From: Clostridia bacterium
GTDB taxonomy: Bacteria; Bacillota; Clostridia; CAKSNL01; HGM11501
Direction of reading: 5' to 3'
Length of the DNA stretch: 21,667 nucleotides
NCBI GenBank assembly: GCA_900766735.1
Contig: CAAFWO010000042.1
Coordinates: 1-21,667, forward strand
The position numbers and the translations under genes were made by a program. Numbering within the stretch: the first letter of the stretch is position 1; each line of letters starts with the position of its first letter. The notes below the pieces were generated by a model. The model made no database searches, was not told where the DNA came from, and saw only the letters and a program-made list of their open reading frames with translations. Below, one piece after another: positions 8,132-15,014 of this stretch.

Positions 8132-8152
8132 GTGTTTTTTGGCCGATGCGTG
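8110..8152. repeat. Long inverted repeat (18-bp arms, 7-base loop) overlapping a promoter
   Basis: The left arm CACGCATCGGTCAAAAAA (8110-8127) is complementary to 8135-8152 except at one position (T8120 with G8142: G-U in a plus-strand RNA, A-C in a minus-strand RNA). There is no T-tract after the stem on either strand, so it is not a standard terminator, although it begins seven bases past the end of the broken gene at 8159. It covers the -35 and spacer of the 8103-8131 promoter. It may be an operator, a cruciform or a weak terminator. Confidence 0.75.
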
Positions 8153-8158
8153 AAACAA

Positions 8159-8517
8159 TTATTTGCGTTTTATGGGGATCCTTATTTCCGAATGATAGTT
8201 TTTATCCGCTGTCCCTTCGGGGTATTTTGCCGGGTCGTCACAGAGCTCTATGCACCGGCCTGCTGCAATACAGGAATCCATTCGGAAAACAGTAAGGCGA
8301 AATATTCACATGCTCCGAAACGTCCGACACTTTTTCATCGTCGGCGATTTGATCCTCGATATAGTCCGCCGCCGTCTTTGTCCGTTCCTGTCACGGTGCA
8401 CGACGAAATGTCAAGCTCATCCGATGCAAGTGCCGCAAACGAGGTAACAGTGCCGAGCGCGGTTATGAGCATTGTCATCATGCACAAAAGGACTGCTACC
8501 GATAATGTTTTCTTCAA
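8159..8517 (-). pseudogene. Small secreted Cys-rich protein, broken by two apparent frameshifts
   Basis: It starts at TTG (8517) seven bases after AAGGAGG and behind a consensus promoter. Residues 1-29 form a clear signal peptide (MKKT, hydrophobic core, then TSFAALA). The first frame stops at 8335 after about 60 residues. Coding-like sequence continues in the next frame from near 8378 (DYIEDQIADDEKVSDVSEH, then NISPYCFPNG) and in the third frame from near 8280 (SCIAAGRCIELCDDPAKYPE, ending KRK at the TAA at 8159). Removing one base at each of two places would give one secreted protein of about 115 residues with five Cys in the mature part. I recognise no family. It is either a decayed gene or a sequence with two one-base errors. 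Confidence 0.6.
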
Positions 8518-8593
8518 TTTAATTCCTCCTTGTTTTCATTTGCCCTTTATTTCGCATAAATGCGTGCGCTTATAAGGCAATTCCTTTAATTAC

Positions 8594-8622
8594 ATTATAG
8601 TTTAAGAATTTCGCCTTTTCAA
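8594..8622 (-). promoter_or_regulatory. Sigma-A promoter of the small secreted protein gene
   Basis: Minus strand TTGAAA (8617-8622), 17-base spacer, TATAAT (8594-8599). The predicted start near 8587 gives a leader of about 70 bases containing a small palindrome CGCATAAATGCG (8553-8564) and the AAGGAGG site. The strength of this promoter suggests the gene was recently functional or still is. Confidence 0.75.
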
Positions 8623-8682
8623 GGTCAACATATTACCGTTTTCGACCCCTTCCGTGCCCAAAAAAGAACCGTCACGGTAAAG

Positions 8683-8733
8683 AAAAAAGCCCGAAAGAGC
8701 AGAAATACCAACTGTTTTTCCGCTCTTTCGGGC
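8683..8733 (-). terminator. Rho-independent terminator of the immunity-like gene cluster
   Basis: Perfect 12-bp stem GCCCGAAAGAGC (8689-8700) with GCTCTTTCGGGC (8722-8733). The 21-base loop can pair further (GAAA/TTTC), and the minus strand ends in six Ts (8683-8688). It lies 60 bases past the stop at 8793. Confidence 0.9.
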
Positions 8734-8792
8734 AATATTAAATTTTCATCTTTATGATACTTTTTAAACCTCTTTTGCGAGGATATGCGCCG

Positions 8793-9338
8793 TCAGCGCA
8801 TATATTTATAGAAAGTTTTTGAGTAGTGGTCGCCGAACGATATTCTCGTAATATCGTCATACATCAATGTGTCCTCTTCATCGCTCCACCTGCCGGCCGA
8901 GTCAAATGTCAGCATCCTTAAAAAAGTTTTGTCCACGGCCGTTATTTTTCCGAGGTAAAATCCGCCGCCCTCTTCTTCGCACTCGACAGCGATAAAGCCT
9001 TTATAATTCTTAAGCTCCGAAAATACGCCCGCAAAGCCCGACAAATCCAAAATCACGGGCTTGATCATTTCGTCCAGCCCTTCCTTTTTGCACATCTCCT
9101 CGTAAAAGTCGATGCTCTCCTCAGAGTACGCCTTTTTGATGTCTTTTGTTCTTAAAACGGTATAGCCTTCGTCGTGAAAATCGTTGATACAGGTGATAAG
9201 CAAAAACTTTTCCGACAGGCTGATGGGAAATCCCTCGATATACGGCTCATTGCCGATCCATCTCTCAACGCGCAAAAGCATCTTATTTTTAATATGAAAA
9301 TCTATCGTTTCTTTAAGTTTTTTATTCATTTTTCTCAC
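8793..9338 (-). CDS. Hypothetical protein, last gene of the immunity-like cluster
   Basis: 181 residues from the GTG at 9338, which overlaps the upstream stop by four bases (GTGA); an ATG three codons later (9329) is an alternative. No signal peptide or membrane helix. It appears to hold two similar beta-rich halves: an N-terminal half with PISLSEKFLLITCINDFHDE followed by GYTVLRTKDIKKAY, and a C-terminal half with GGFYLGKITAVDKTFLRML and DITRISFGDHYSKTFYKYM. Each looks like a small barrel ended by a sentence-like DI motif. I cannot name a family or function. Its position at the end of a run of overlapping genes suggests it is co-expressed with them. Confidence 0.75.
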   Translation of the reverse strand: MRKMNKKLKETIDFHIKNKMLLRVERWIGNEPYIEGFPISLSEKFLLITCINDFHDEGYTVLRTKDIKKAYSEESIDFYEEMCKKEGLDEMIKPVILDLSGFAGVFSELKNYKGFIAVECEEEGGGFYLGKITAVDKTFLRMLTFDSAGRWSDEEDTLMYDDITRISFGDHYSKTFYKYMR

Positions 9339-9769
9339 GGGTGTTCGCGCGTCGTCGCATAGTCATTGACTATTTTTCTTGCGAGGCGGCAAGCCTTTCG
9401 CTCCTCTCTTTTTATATCGTCATATTCACTGTCATCTATCCAGCGAAAATAATGAGTCAGCTCATGCGCGACCGATGTCAGTATACCGGCAAGCGCATTG
9501 TCCCTGCCTCTCTTTTCCTTCACCTTCTCATAATCGCCGACCGAAACACGCGCATAAGGCTCCACCGACTTTGAATACGGCAAAAAGCACGTGGCGCTGA
9601 CAAGCTCCCCGTCCATCGCCTTTATGTACTTTTTATTTTTTATATACACTACGATCCTGACCGGGAAATCATAGTTTTGCCTGATCCACTTTGAAAAGGC
9701 GATGACTGCCGCCTTTATCTCGGGATCGACCCCGGCATCGTTTCTGATCCTAAGCCCTTGCCTTGCCAT
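9335..9769 (-). CDS. Putative small zincin-like metallopeptidase (HELTH motif)
   Basis: 144 residues, cytoplasmic, no signal peptide. The key feature is AHELTHYFRWID near residues 104-115, an HExxH zinc-binding motif with Glu as catalytic base, in a helix after a beta-rich N-terminal half (VRIVVYIKNKKYIKAMDGEL). A C-terminal helix EERKACRLARKIVNDY carries acidic residues that might give the third zinc ligand (gluzincin style), but I cannot assign it. Short length and lack of a prodomain resemble small SprT/ImmA-like cytosolic peptidases. Start ATG at 9769, six bases after the previous stop, with only a weak ribosome site, so coupling is likely. Substrate unknown. Confidence 0.7.
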   Translation of the reverse strand: MARQGLRIRNDAGVDPEIKAAVIAFSKWIRQNYDFPVRIVVYIKNKKYIKAMDGELVSATCFLPYSKSVEPYARVSVGDYEKVKEKRGRDNALAGILTSVAHELTHYFRWIDDSEYDDIKREERKACRLARKIVNDYATTREHP

Positions 9770-9775
9770 TACCTA

Positions 9776-10258
9776 TCAGATACCCTCCTCAAGCTGTGAC
9801 TTTGCGAGCGACACGCCTTCCGAAATGATGCTTTCTATAATCTTTTTCTCCCTGTCGCTAAAGACCGGTGTATAGCTCTCGCCTTCCGGCGTCACCGTCG
9901 GCAGATTGTTGCCGAAAAAGAGCTTTTCATATATTTTATTAACTTTTTTACCGTCTCCGGAAAACTCAAGGCCGAGCCCTCTTGCCATATCGGAAAACAT
10001 ATTCCAGAAATAAAGCACCGTTTTTGGATCAGGCTCCTCAAAATTAATCTCTTTTAAGAACCCGTCCAAATCGTAAACAACTGCCTCATCAGACGAAAAA
10101 TTAAGGCCTTTACCATCAAGATAATGCTTTGCTTCATCTATTGAATTAAAAACGAGCAAACACCTGCCGTCCGTCTCAAACTCGTCCGCCTCATCGGTCT
10201 TCCATATGCAAAGGTGCTGTTTGCCAAGATATAAAATCACGATCGGATAATATTCCAT
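9776..10258 (-). CDS. Hypothetical acidic cytoplasmic protein
   Basis: 160 residues starting MEYYPIVILYLGKQHLCIWK, with a strong ribosome site (GAGAGGGG, six bases before the ATG). It has a beta-rich N-terminal part, a short SIDEAKHYL helix, then EEPDPKTVLYFWNMFSDMAR, and a helical, acidic C-terminus. Acidic small soluble proteins of this build are common among immunity proteins, but I recognise no specific family. It overlaps the upstream gene by 22 bases, which suggests tight co-translation. Confidence 0.7.
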   Translation of the reverse strand: MEYYPIVILYLGKQHLCIWKTDEADEFETDGRCLLVFNSIDEAKHYLDGKGLNFSSDEAVVYDLDGFLKEINFEEPDPKTVLYFWNMFSDMARGLGLEFSGDGKKVNKIYEKLFFGNNLPTVTPEGESYTPVFSDREKKIIESIISEGVSLAKSQLEEGI

Positions 10259-10644
10259 ATTTTTCCCCTCTCCCCGTATTGTTTTTTTGCCTCTTTCAAA
10301 GGGATATTAGCAACATATTCTATGATATTTTCAGCCGCGAACGCCAAATATCTGTTCTTTTCTGCCTTCGCGGTCTTAACAAGAAAAGAGAGCGCCTCAT
10401 TGCGGCGAATGCCAAGCCGCACCAGATGCGCCGCGGCGGTAATGCCGGCTCTCGTGTTTTCGTTTTTCATAATGTCGGCCAAAACCGCACCGTATTTTTC
10501 CGGCTCGGTTTTTATAACTGTGAGCATCTCTTCAAGTCTTTTCATTGCGCGGTTATGTTCTTTATGATCTGTTTTTTCAAACGTGTCGTTCAGTTTTGCG
10601 CAAAGCTTAAGATACTCACCTTTGAAAATTTCAGGTTCGTTCAT
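10237..10644 (-). CDS. Small alpha-helical protein, HEAT-like (possibly DUF2019-related)
   Basis: About 135 residues, nearly all helical: RAMKRLEEMLTVIKTEPEKY, then ITAAAHLVRLGIRRNEALSF and YLAFAAENIIEYVANIP. The repeated helix pairs look like two or three HEAT-type repeats, and the AHLVRLGI segment recalls DUF2019 proteins, known from polymorphic toxin immunity loci; this is a weak match by eye. I chose the ATG at 10644 because GAGGGG lies four bases upstream; an ATG at 10656 overlaps the previous stop (ATGA) and is possible. Confidence 0.65.
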   Translation of the reverse strand: MNEPEIFKGEYLKLCAKLNDTFEKTDHKEHNRAMKRLEEMLTVIKTEPEKYGAVLADIMKNENTRAGITAAAHLVRLGIRRNEALSFLVKTAKAEKNRYLAFAAENIIEYVANIPLKEAKKQYGERGKIWNIIRS

Positions 10645-10652
10645 TTTTCCCC

Positions 10653-11021
10653 TCATTTATAAAATTCCGATAAATTCATTATGCTTTTATCCAGCGAAAG
10701 AGAAAGTGCCTTTAATTTTTCTATTGATTCAGGCGATAAGTGAACATTGATCTGTACTTCGTCGGCATATACGGTCAGCCGCAGCGAAATATGCGCACAT
10801 TTCGACAGTCCAAGGATAAAGTCCCTGTGCTCATATATCCTTTTTATGAATTTTTCGGTCGCCCCGTTCAAATCGTCCTCAAATTCGACGCCGGCCTGCC
10901 ATATGTCGCCGTTCTCCGTCCGGTTATGAACAGCACCGCTGAAAGAAAATTCTTCGTTGATTCTTTCAACATCAAGCTTTTTCCCTTCAATGAAAAGTTT
11001 CAAAAAATACATTTCTTTCAT
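10653..11021 (-). CDS. DUF4279-like protein, putative immunity-type
   Basis: About 122 residues starting near MYFLKLFIEGKKLDVERINE, with a central W (GDIWQAGVEFEDDL), a helix with FIKRIYEHRDFILGL, then SLRLTVYADEVQINVHLSPE and a final helix ending MNLSEFYK. The order strand, xItE-like helix, W-containing middle and Leu-rich end matches my memory of DUF4279, a small alpha/beta family common next to toxin and immunity genes. Starts at 11033 (GTG, overlapping the previous stop as TAGTG), 11021 and 11012 (both ATG) are all possible; the GGGG at 11022-11025 best serves 11012. Confidence 0.6.
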   Translation of the reverse strand: MKEMYFLKLFIEGKKLDVERINEEFSFSGAVHNRTENGDIWQAGVEFEDDLNGATEKFIKRIYEHRDFILGLSKCAHISLRLTVYADEVQINVHLSPESIEKLKALSLSLDKSIMNLSEFYK

Positions 11022-11032
11022 CCCCAAACGCA

Positions 11033-11743
11033 CTACACCGTTTTGCCTGTGATATTAAATCTTGCGATCTTTTCGTTTTCGTGCACGAGATCTTCAAAAT
11101 ATTTATAGTCCTTTTTCTCTAATTTACGAACAGCAAAATCGATCTCTTCCTCGTCGGACAAAAGACCGGTTTCGTCCCTCCTGCCGGACGAAACGAATTC
11201 CTTACGCGCTAAAAGGTGGCTAAGCGCCGCATCATACTTTTTTGACTTGATTGCCATATAATAAAGGTGCGGATCTGCCATATCAAGCCCTTCCTTCCGG
11301 TGCTCCTTCTGAAATTTAATAACGGAATCATATGCCTTTTCGGCCGTGTCCGAGCTGTTAAAGAACGGCATCAAATATGTGTTGATAAACGCTATCATGA
11401 GCTCTCCGCAGCGGATGATTGAATTCTTGGTTTTCTCATACTCAAACCACGAATGAACATCGCCGAACGCCTTTATTCTGTCGCCCCCCGAACTTGTTTT
11501 CCTTACCGCCGCCCCCTCGCAGAGCGGCAGAACCGCAAACTCAATCATACACCTTGTTCCGGCTCCGGCCTTATGCAGTCTGAAGCTCTGAAACACGTCG
11601 CCGATAATCCGGTAATAAACTCTTCCGCTGCACCTGAATCCGTCGTCGAAAAACTCCTGTCTGCTCCTCGATTTAAAATATGACGCCATATCAAACTGCT
11701 GAGGCTTTGTCCTTGTGCCTATACTCTCCGGTATCTCATCCAT
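11033..11743 (-). CDS. DUF4304-like protein, first large gene of the immunity-like cluster
   Basis: About 236 residues from ATG 11743 (MDEIPESIGTRTKPQQFD). The segment FFDDGFRCSGRVYYRIIGDV followed by FQSFRLHKAGAGTRCMIEFA and VLPLC fits the DUF4304 pattern (GF..KGR.fYR...dv.q...). A helical C-terminal half contains DPHLYYMAIKSKKYDAALSH and an acidic stretch. The open frame extends upstream to 11854 but that start lies upstream of the promoter, so it is rejected; a GTG at 11761 is an alternative. No strong ribosome site precedes 11743, but a 17-codon leader frame ends over this start codon. DUF4304 proteins are often immunity-associated; function here is inferred only. Confidence 0.65.
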   Translation of the reverse strand: MDEIPESIGTRTKPQQFDMASYFKSRSRQEFFDDGFRCSGRVYYRIIGDVFQSFRLHKAGAGTRCMIEFAVLPLCEGAAVRKTSSGGDRIKAFGDVHSWFEYEKTKNSIIRCGELMIAFINTYLMPFFNSSDTAEKAYDSVIKFQKEHRKEGLDMADPHLYYMAIKSKKYDAALSHLLARKEFVSSGRRDETGLLSDEEEIDFAVRKLEKKDYKYFEDLVHENEKIARFNITGKTV

Positions 11744-11789
11744 AATTTCCACGATTTTCACTTTCGCCGCGTCCGTCTTCGCTCGGCAT
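11736..11789 (-). CDS. Possible 17-codon leader peptide coupled to the DUF4304-like gene
   Basis: ATG at 11789 directly behind AGAGAGGAG encodes MPSEDGRGESENRGNYG and stops at a TGA (11736-11738) that overlaps the DUF4304-like start within ATGGATGA. The good ribosome site sits in front of this short frame rather than the long one, so coupled re-initiation is plausible. The spacing from AGGAG to ATG is very short (one to two bases), which weakens the case. A one-base sequence error joining the two frames is the alternative. Confidence 0.35.
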   Translation of the reverse strand: MPSEDGRGESENRGNYG

Positions 11790-11813
11790 TCTCCTCTCTT
11801 AATTTCTTTGTAT

Positions 11814-11842
11814 ATTATACCACACCTGACCGGATTTGTATA
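11814..11842 (-). promoter_or_regulatory. Promoter of the immunity-like gene cluster
   Basis: Minus strand TATACA (11837-11842, a 4 of 6 match to -35), 17-base spacer, TATAAT (11814-11819) with TG one base before it. Predicted start near 11807. It lies between the aro operon terminator and the cluster. Confidence 0.6.
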
Positions 11843-11892
11843 TATCTGCGGCATAAGAGGTAAATTATTTACTTTTATTCCCAGTTAAGTGT

Positions 11893-11925
11893 AAAAAAGA
11901 CCGGCTCGGATGATTCCGGACGGGT
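11893..11925 (-). terminator. Rho-independent terminator of the aro operon
   Basis: An imperfect stem between 11900 and 11925 (outer ACC/GGT, inner CGGA/TCCG around a TGAT loop, with two mismatches and a G-T pair), followed on the minus strand by six Ts (11893-11898). It starts six bases past the aroF stop. Confidence 0.75.
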
Positions 11926-11930
11926 GCGTT

Positions 11931-12959
11931 TTATACAAGCTCTGCGATGTCGTAAATGAGCTTTTCGCTCTTTTCCCAGCCGAGGCAGGGATCGGTGATC
12001 GACTTGCCGTATACGCATTCGCCGATCTTCTGTGCGCCGTCTTCAATATAGCTTTCGATCATGAGGCCCTTGACGAACTTCCTGATGTCGGCATTTTCCC
12101 TGCGGCTGTGCATAACGTCTTTGGAAATTCTTATCTGCTCTAAATACTTCTTACCGGAGTTTGCGTGGTTCGTGTCCACGATCACGGCCGGATTTTCAAG
12201 CGAGAACTTCGCGTATTCCTCATAGAGGCGCATAATATCCTCGTAGTGATAGTTCGGGATATTTCTGCCGTAGTTATCCATATATCCTCTCAAGATGGTG
12301 TGCGCGTAGGGGTTGCCCTCGCTCTTGACCTCCCACCCTCTGTATAAGAAGGTGTGCGAGTGCTGAGCCGCGCTTACCGCATTTAACATTATCGAAAAGT
12401 CGCCCTCGGTGGGGTTCTTCATTCCGACCGGAACAGAAAGACCGCTCGACGTCAAACGGTGCTGCTGGTTTTCAACCGACCTTGCGCCGATCGCAACATA
12501 GGACAAAAGATCCGAAAGGTACCTGTAGTTTTCGGGATAGAGCATTTCGTCCGCCGACGAGAGGCCGTAATCGCGGAGCGCTGTAAGGTGCACATCTCTT
12601 ATCGCGATGATGCCCTTTAACATATCGGGCTTACCCTCGGGGTCGGGCTGGTGGAGCATTCCCTTATAGCCGCTCCCGTTCGTTCTGGGCTTGTTTGTGT
12701 AGATTCTCGGAATGATGATGATCTTGTCGGACACCTTCTCCTCGACCCTTTTAAGGCGCTCGATATAGTCCATAACCGAGTCCTTCTCGTCTGCCGAGCA
12801 GGGGCCGATGATAAGGAGAAATTTATCAGATTCGCCGCGGAACACCTTCTTTATCTCCGCGTCGCGTGCTTCCTTGACCTCTTCCATTTTCTTTGTGATG
12901 GGATATTCGTCCTTGATCTCCATCGGAATCGGCAGTTTTCTTAAAAAATTCATGCTCAT
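11931..12959 (-). CDS. aroF: 3-deoxy-7-phosphoheptulonate (DAHP) synthase, AroF/G/H type
   Basis: About 342 residues, condenses PEP with erythrose-4-phosphate, the entry step of the shikimate pathway. It belongs to the class I-alpha (E. coli AroFGH-like) family: LLIIGPCSADEKDSV, the substrate loop RIYTNKPRTNGSGYKG, ENQQHR, VDTNHANSGKKYLEQ and SITDPCLGWE are all in order. The length equals the family norm; there is no fused chorismate mutase or extra ACT domain. I chose ATG 12959 (MSMNFL): GAGGTG lies six bases upstream, and the GTG codon of that ribosome site is not the start. Last gene of the operon, five bases after tyrA, whose stop is inside the ribosome site. The gene could equally be called aroG or aroH; feedback specificity cannot be read. 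Confidence 0.93.
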   Translation of the reverse strand: MSMNFLRKLPIPMEIKDEYPITKKMEEVKEARDAEIKKVFRGESDKFLLIIGPCSADEKDSVMDYIERLKRVEEKVSDKIIIIPRIYTNKPRTNGSGYKGMLHQPDPEGKPDMLKGIIAIRDVHLTALRDYGLSSADEMLYPENYRYLSDLLSYVAIGARSVENQQHRLTSSGLSVPVGMKNPTEGDFSIMLNAVSAAQHSHTFLYRGWEVKSEGNPYAHTILRGYMDNYGRNIPNYHYEDIMRLYEEYAKFSLENPAVIVDTNHANSGKKYLEQIRISKDVMHSRRENADIRKFVKGLMIESYIEDGAQKIGECVYGKSITDPCLGWEKSEKLIYDIAELV

Positions 12960-12964
12960 TTTAA

Positions 12965-13828
12965 TCACCTCATGTTTTTATCAAAGCTTATTCGCTTATT
13001 TTTTGCGTAACGCATCATTGCCTTCATGTCCTCGGTGTTACCCGTGGTTAACATATCCTCCATTTTCATTATCTGGAGAATGAACATATTCATTTCGTGC
13101 AAGAGCTTGTCCTTATTCATCATGAAAAGCTCCGTCCACATATCCTCGTTTATCTTCGCGATTCTGGTCAGGTCGCGGAACGAGTCGCCCGTGTATTTTC
13201 CGATATAGGGGTTTTCGCTCGAACACATAAGTGATACCGCGATACAGTGCGTGAGCTGGGACAAATACGCGATCATCTCGTCGTGCTCGTCCACCGAAAG
13301 CTCGCTTATCGTGGCAAACCCCAAAATTTTGCCGAGCTCTTTGCAGGCCTCTGTCGCCTCGGGCGTGTTCTTATCTGTCGGAACGACGATGTAGTTTGCG
13401 CCCTCGAAAATTCTCTCGTCCGCATTTTCGACGCCGCTCACCTCGCGCCCGGCCATCGGGTGCGCCGCGATAAATTCAACGCCCTCGGGCAGCATATGCT
13501 GAACCTTTTTAACGACCTTGCCTTTAACGCCGGTAACGTCCGTCACAAGCGTGCCGGGCTTGATTTTTTCGCCGTGCTCCTTTACCCAGCTTATAAATAT
13601 CTTGGGGTAGAGTGCGAATATGATAAGGTCGCTCTTTTTTATAAGCTCTTCCGAAACCTCGGTCGTGCCGTAGCCGATGAGACCGGCGGATAGCGCATAA
13701 TCGATGTCCGCCTGCTCCTTCGTTATCGCCGAGACCTTATAGCCCTTTTTCGACAGCGCCTTTGCGTATGTTCCGCCCAAAAGCCCCAGTCCTATTATCA
13801 AAATATTTGTGTCTTCAGTTATCTTCAT
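12965..13828 (-). CDS. tyrA: Prephenate dehydrogenase
   Basis: About 287 residues, oxidises prephenate to 4-hydroxyphenylpyruvate, the tyrosine branch. An N-terminal Rossmann motif GLGLLGG (13-19) binds NAD(P); FIAAHPMAGREVSG and SQLTHCIAVSL hold the histidines expected for prephenate binding and catalysis. There is no fused chorismate mutase and no C-terminal ACT domain, so it is a monofunctional TyrA. The start is ATG 13828 (MKITEDTN), with GGAGG eight bases upstream; an upstream TTG sits on top of that site. It overlaps aroA by 14 bases. Confidence 0.93.
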   Translation of the reverse strand: MKITEDTNILIIGLGLLGGTYAKALSKKGYKVSAITKEQADIDYALSAGLIGYGTTEVSEELIKKSDLIIFALYPKIFISWVKEHGEKIKPGTLVTDVTGVKGKVVKKVQHMLPEGVEFIAAHPMAGREVSGVENADERIFEGANYIVVPTDKNTPEATEACKELGKILGFATISELSVDEHDEMIAYLSQLTHCIAVSLMCSSENPYIGKYTGDSFRDLTRIAKINEDMWTELFMMNKDKLLHEMNMFILQIMKMEDMLTTGNTEDMKAMMRYAKNKRISFDKNMR

Positions 13829-15014
13829 CTGCCACAACCTCCGCTCCGAGCTTTATCATTTCGCCGTAAAAGTCCGGCATACTTTTTTTGACCGCCTCTG
13901 CGCCCTTTATCGTGCCGCCGGTCTGGGTCAGCGCGACGGAAAGCGCCATCGCGATCCTGTGATCGTTGTGCGAGTCGAGCGGTTCGGACGGCGCTCTAAG
14001 CCCGCTCCCGACCGTGACCGTGTTTTCGCCGACCGTGACATCAACGCCCATTTTCGAAAGCTCCGCCGCCATTGCGCCGGCTCTGTCGCTCTCTTTAATT
14101 TTAAGGCGCCTCGTGTCGTAAAATTCCGCGCCGGAGCACCGCGCCGCCGCGACGAATAATACAGGCGCGAGGTCCGGGCAGTCGGCAAGCGAAATTTTTG
14201 CGCGGCCGCTTTTTATTTTTTCAAAGAGCTCATCGCAAACCTTATCGCCCTGAAACGATTCTTTTGACAGACCGGTGACGGTAACTTGCGAGCCGAAAAG
14301 GCCGAGCGCCTTGAAAAACGCGGCGTTTGACCAGTCCCCCTCGACCGTCACCTTGTTTTTCCTGTAGTGCATAGAGCCCGGAATGATAAATTCGTTCCCC
14401 GAAAACTCTATATCGACCCCGAAGGCCTTCAGCGCCGCAAGCGTCATCAGCACATATGAGCGGCTCTCAAACTTACCGGTGACCTTTATTCTGCTCTCGC
14501 CCGGGCACTCGGGAAGCGCGAACAAAAGGCCCGTGATGAACTGACTGCTGATGTCGCCCGGAATCTCATATTCGCCGGGAGTCAAGCGCCCTTTTACCGT
14601 TATCGAGCTCTCCGTCTTTTTATAATAAATGCCTGAGCTTTTAAATATGTCCTCATAAACTGTCAACGGCCGCTCAAAAAGCCTCTTCGCGCCGGTTATC
14701 GTGTGCTCCTCGCCGTCCAAACACAAGGGGAGCAAAAACCTTAGTGTGCTTCCGCTCTCGTTTGCGAAAAGCTCCTCCCCTCTTTTTTTCCTGTTCCCGG
14801 TTATTTTGACCGACGAGCCTGAAAACTCCACGTCCGCCGAGAGCCTTTTGACCGATTCTGCCGTCGCCTTAATATCCTCCGACATCGCGACGTTATTTAT
14901 GACGGATTCGCCGTCCGCCCGTGAGGCGGCAATTATCATTCTGTGCGCCGCACTCTTTGAAGGCGGCGCCGTGACAGTGCCCGAAAGGGCGTGTTTTTTT
15001 ATCGTAACGTTCAT
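13815..15014 (-). CDS. aroA: 3-phosphoshikimate 1-carboxyvinyltransferase (EPSP synthase)
   Basis: 399 residues, transfers the enolpyruvyl group of PEP to shikimate-3-phosphate. Key parts: PPSKSAAHR (17-25), NESGSTLRFLLPL (85-97) in place of the NAGTA-type loop, as is usual in clostridia, DCPDLAP with the catalytic Asp (278-284), KESDRA (307-312) and DSHNDHRIAMA (347-357). The length is slightly below the 420-430 typical of enterobacteria. The ribosome site is CGGAGAGAGC. The ATG overlaps the aroQ stop (ATGA), and the 3' end overlaps tyrA. Confidence 0.95.
   Translation of the reverse strand: MNVTIKKHALSGTVTAPPSKSAAHRMIIAASRADGESVINNVAMSEDIKATAESVKRLSADVEFSGSSVKITGNRKKRGEELFANESGSTLRFLLPLCLDGEEHTITGAKRLFERPLTVYEDIFKSSGIYYKKTESSITVKGRLTPGEYEIPGDISSQFITGLLFALPECPGESRIKVTGKFESRSYVLMTLAALKAFGVDIEFSGNEFIIPGSMHYRKNKVTVEGDWSNAAFFKALGLFGSQVTVTGLSKESFQGDKVCDELFEKIKSGRAKISLADCPDLAPVLFVAAARCSGAEFYDTRRLKIKESDRAGAMAAELSKMGVDVTVGENTVTVGSGLRAPSEPLDSHNDHRIAMALSVALTQTGGTIKGAEAVKKSMPDFYGEMIKLGAEVVADEDN

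Noticed and set aside
8060..8575. Plus-strand open frame (171 codons) over the secreted-protein region
   Set aside because: No ribosome site, unlike any protein I know; the minus strand carries a promoter, ribosome site and signal peptide for the same stretch.
8632..8680. TTACCGT/ACGGTAA inverted repeat (8632-8638 and 8674-8680)
   Set aside because: Only 7 bp with a 35-base loop between a terminator and a promoter; too weak to call a feature.
11744..11854. Extended N-terminus for the DUF4304-like gene (start at 11854)
   Set aside because: It would start upstream of the -35 and -10 boxes, and its first residues do not fit the family.
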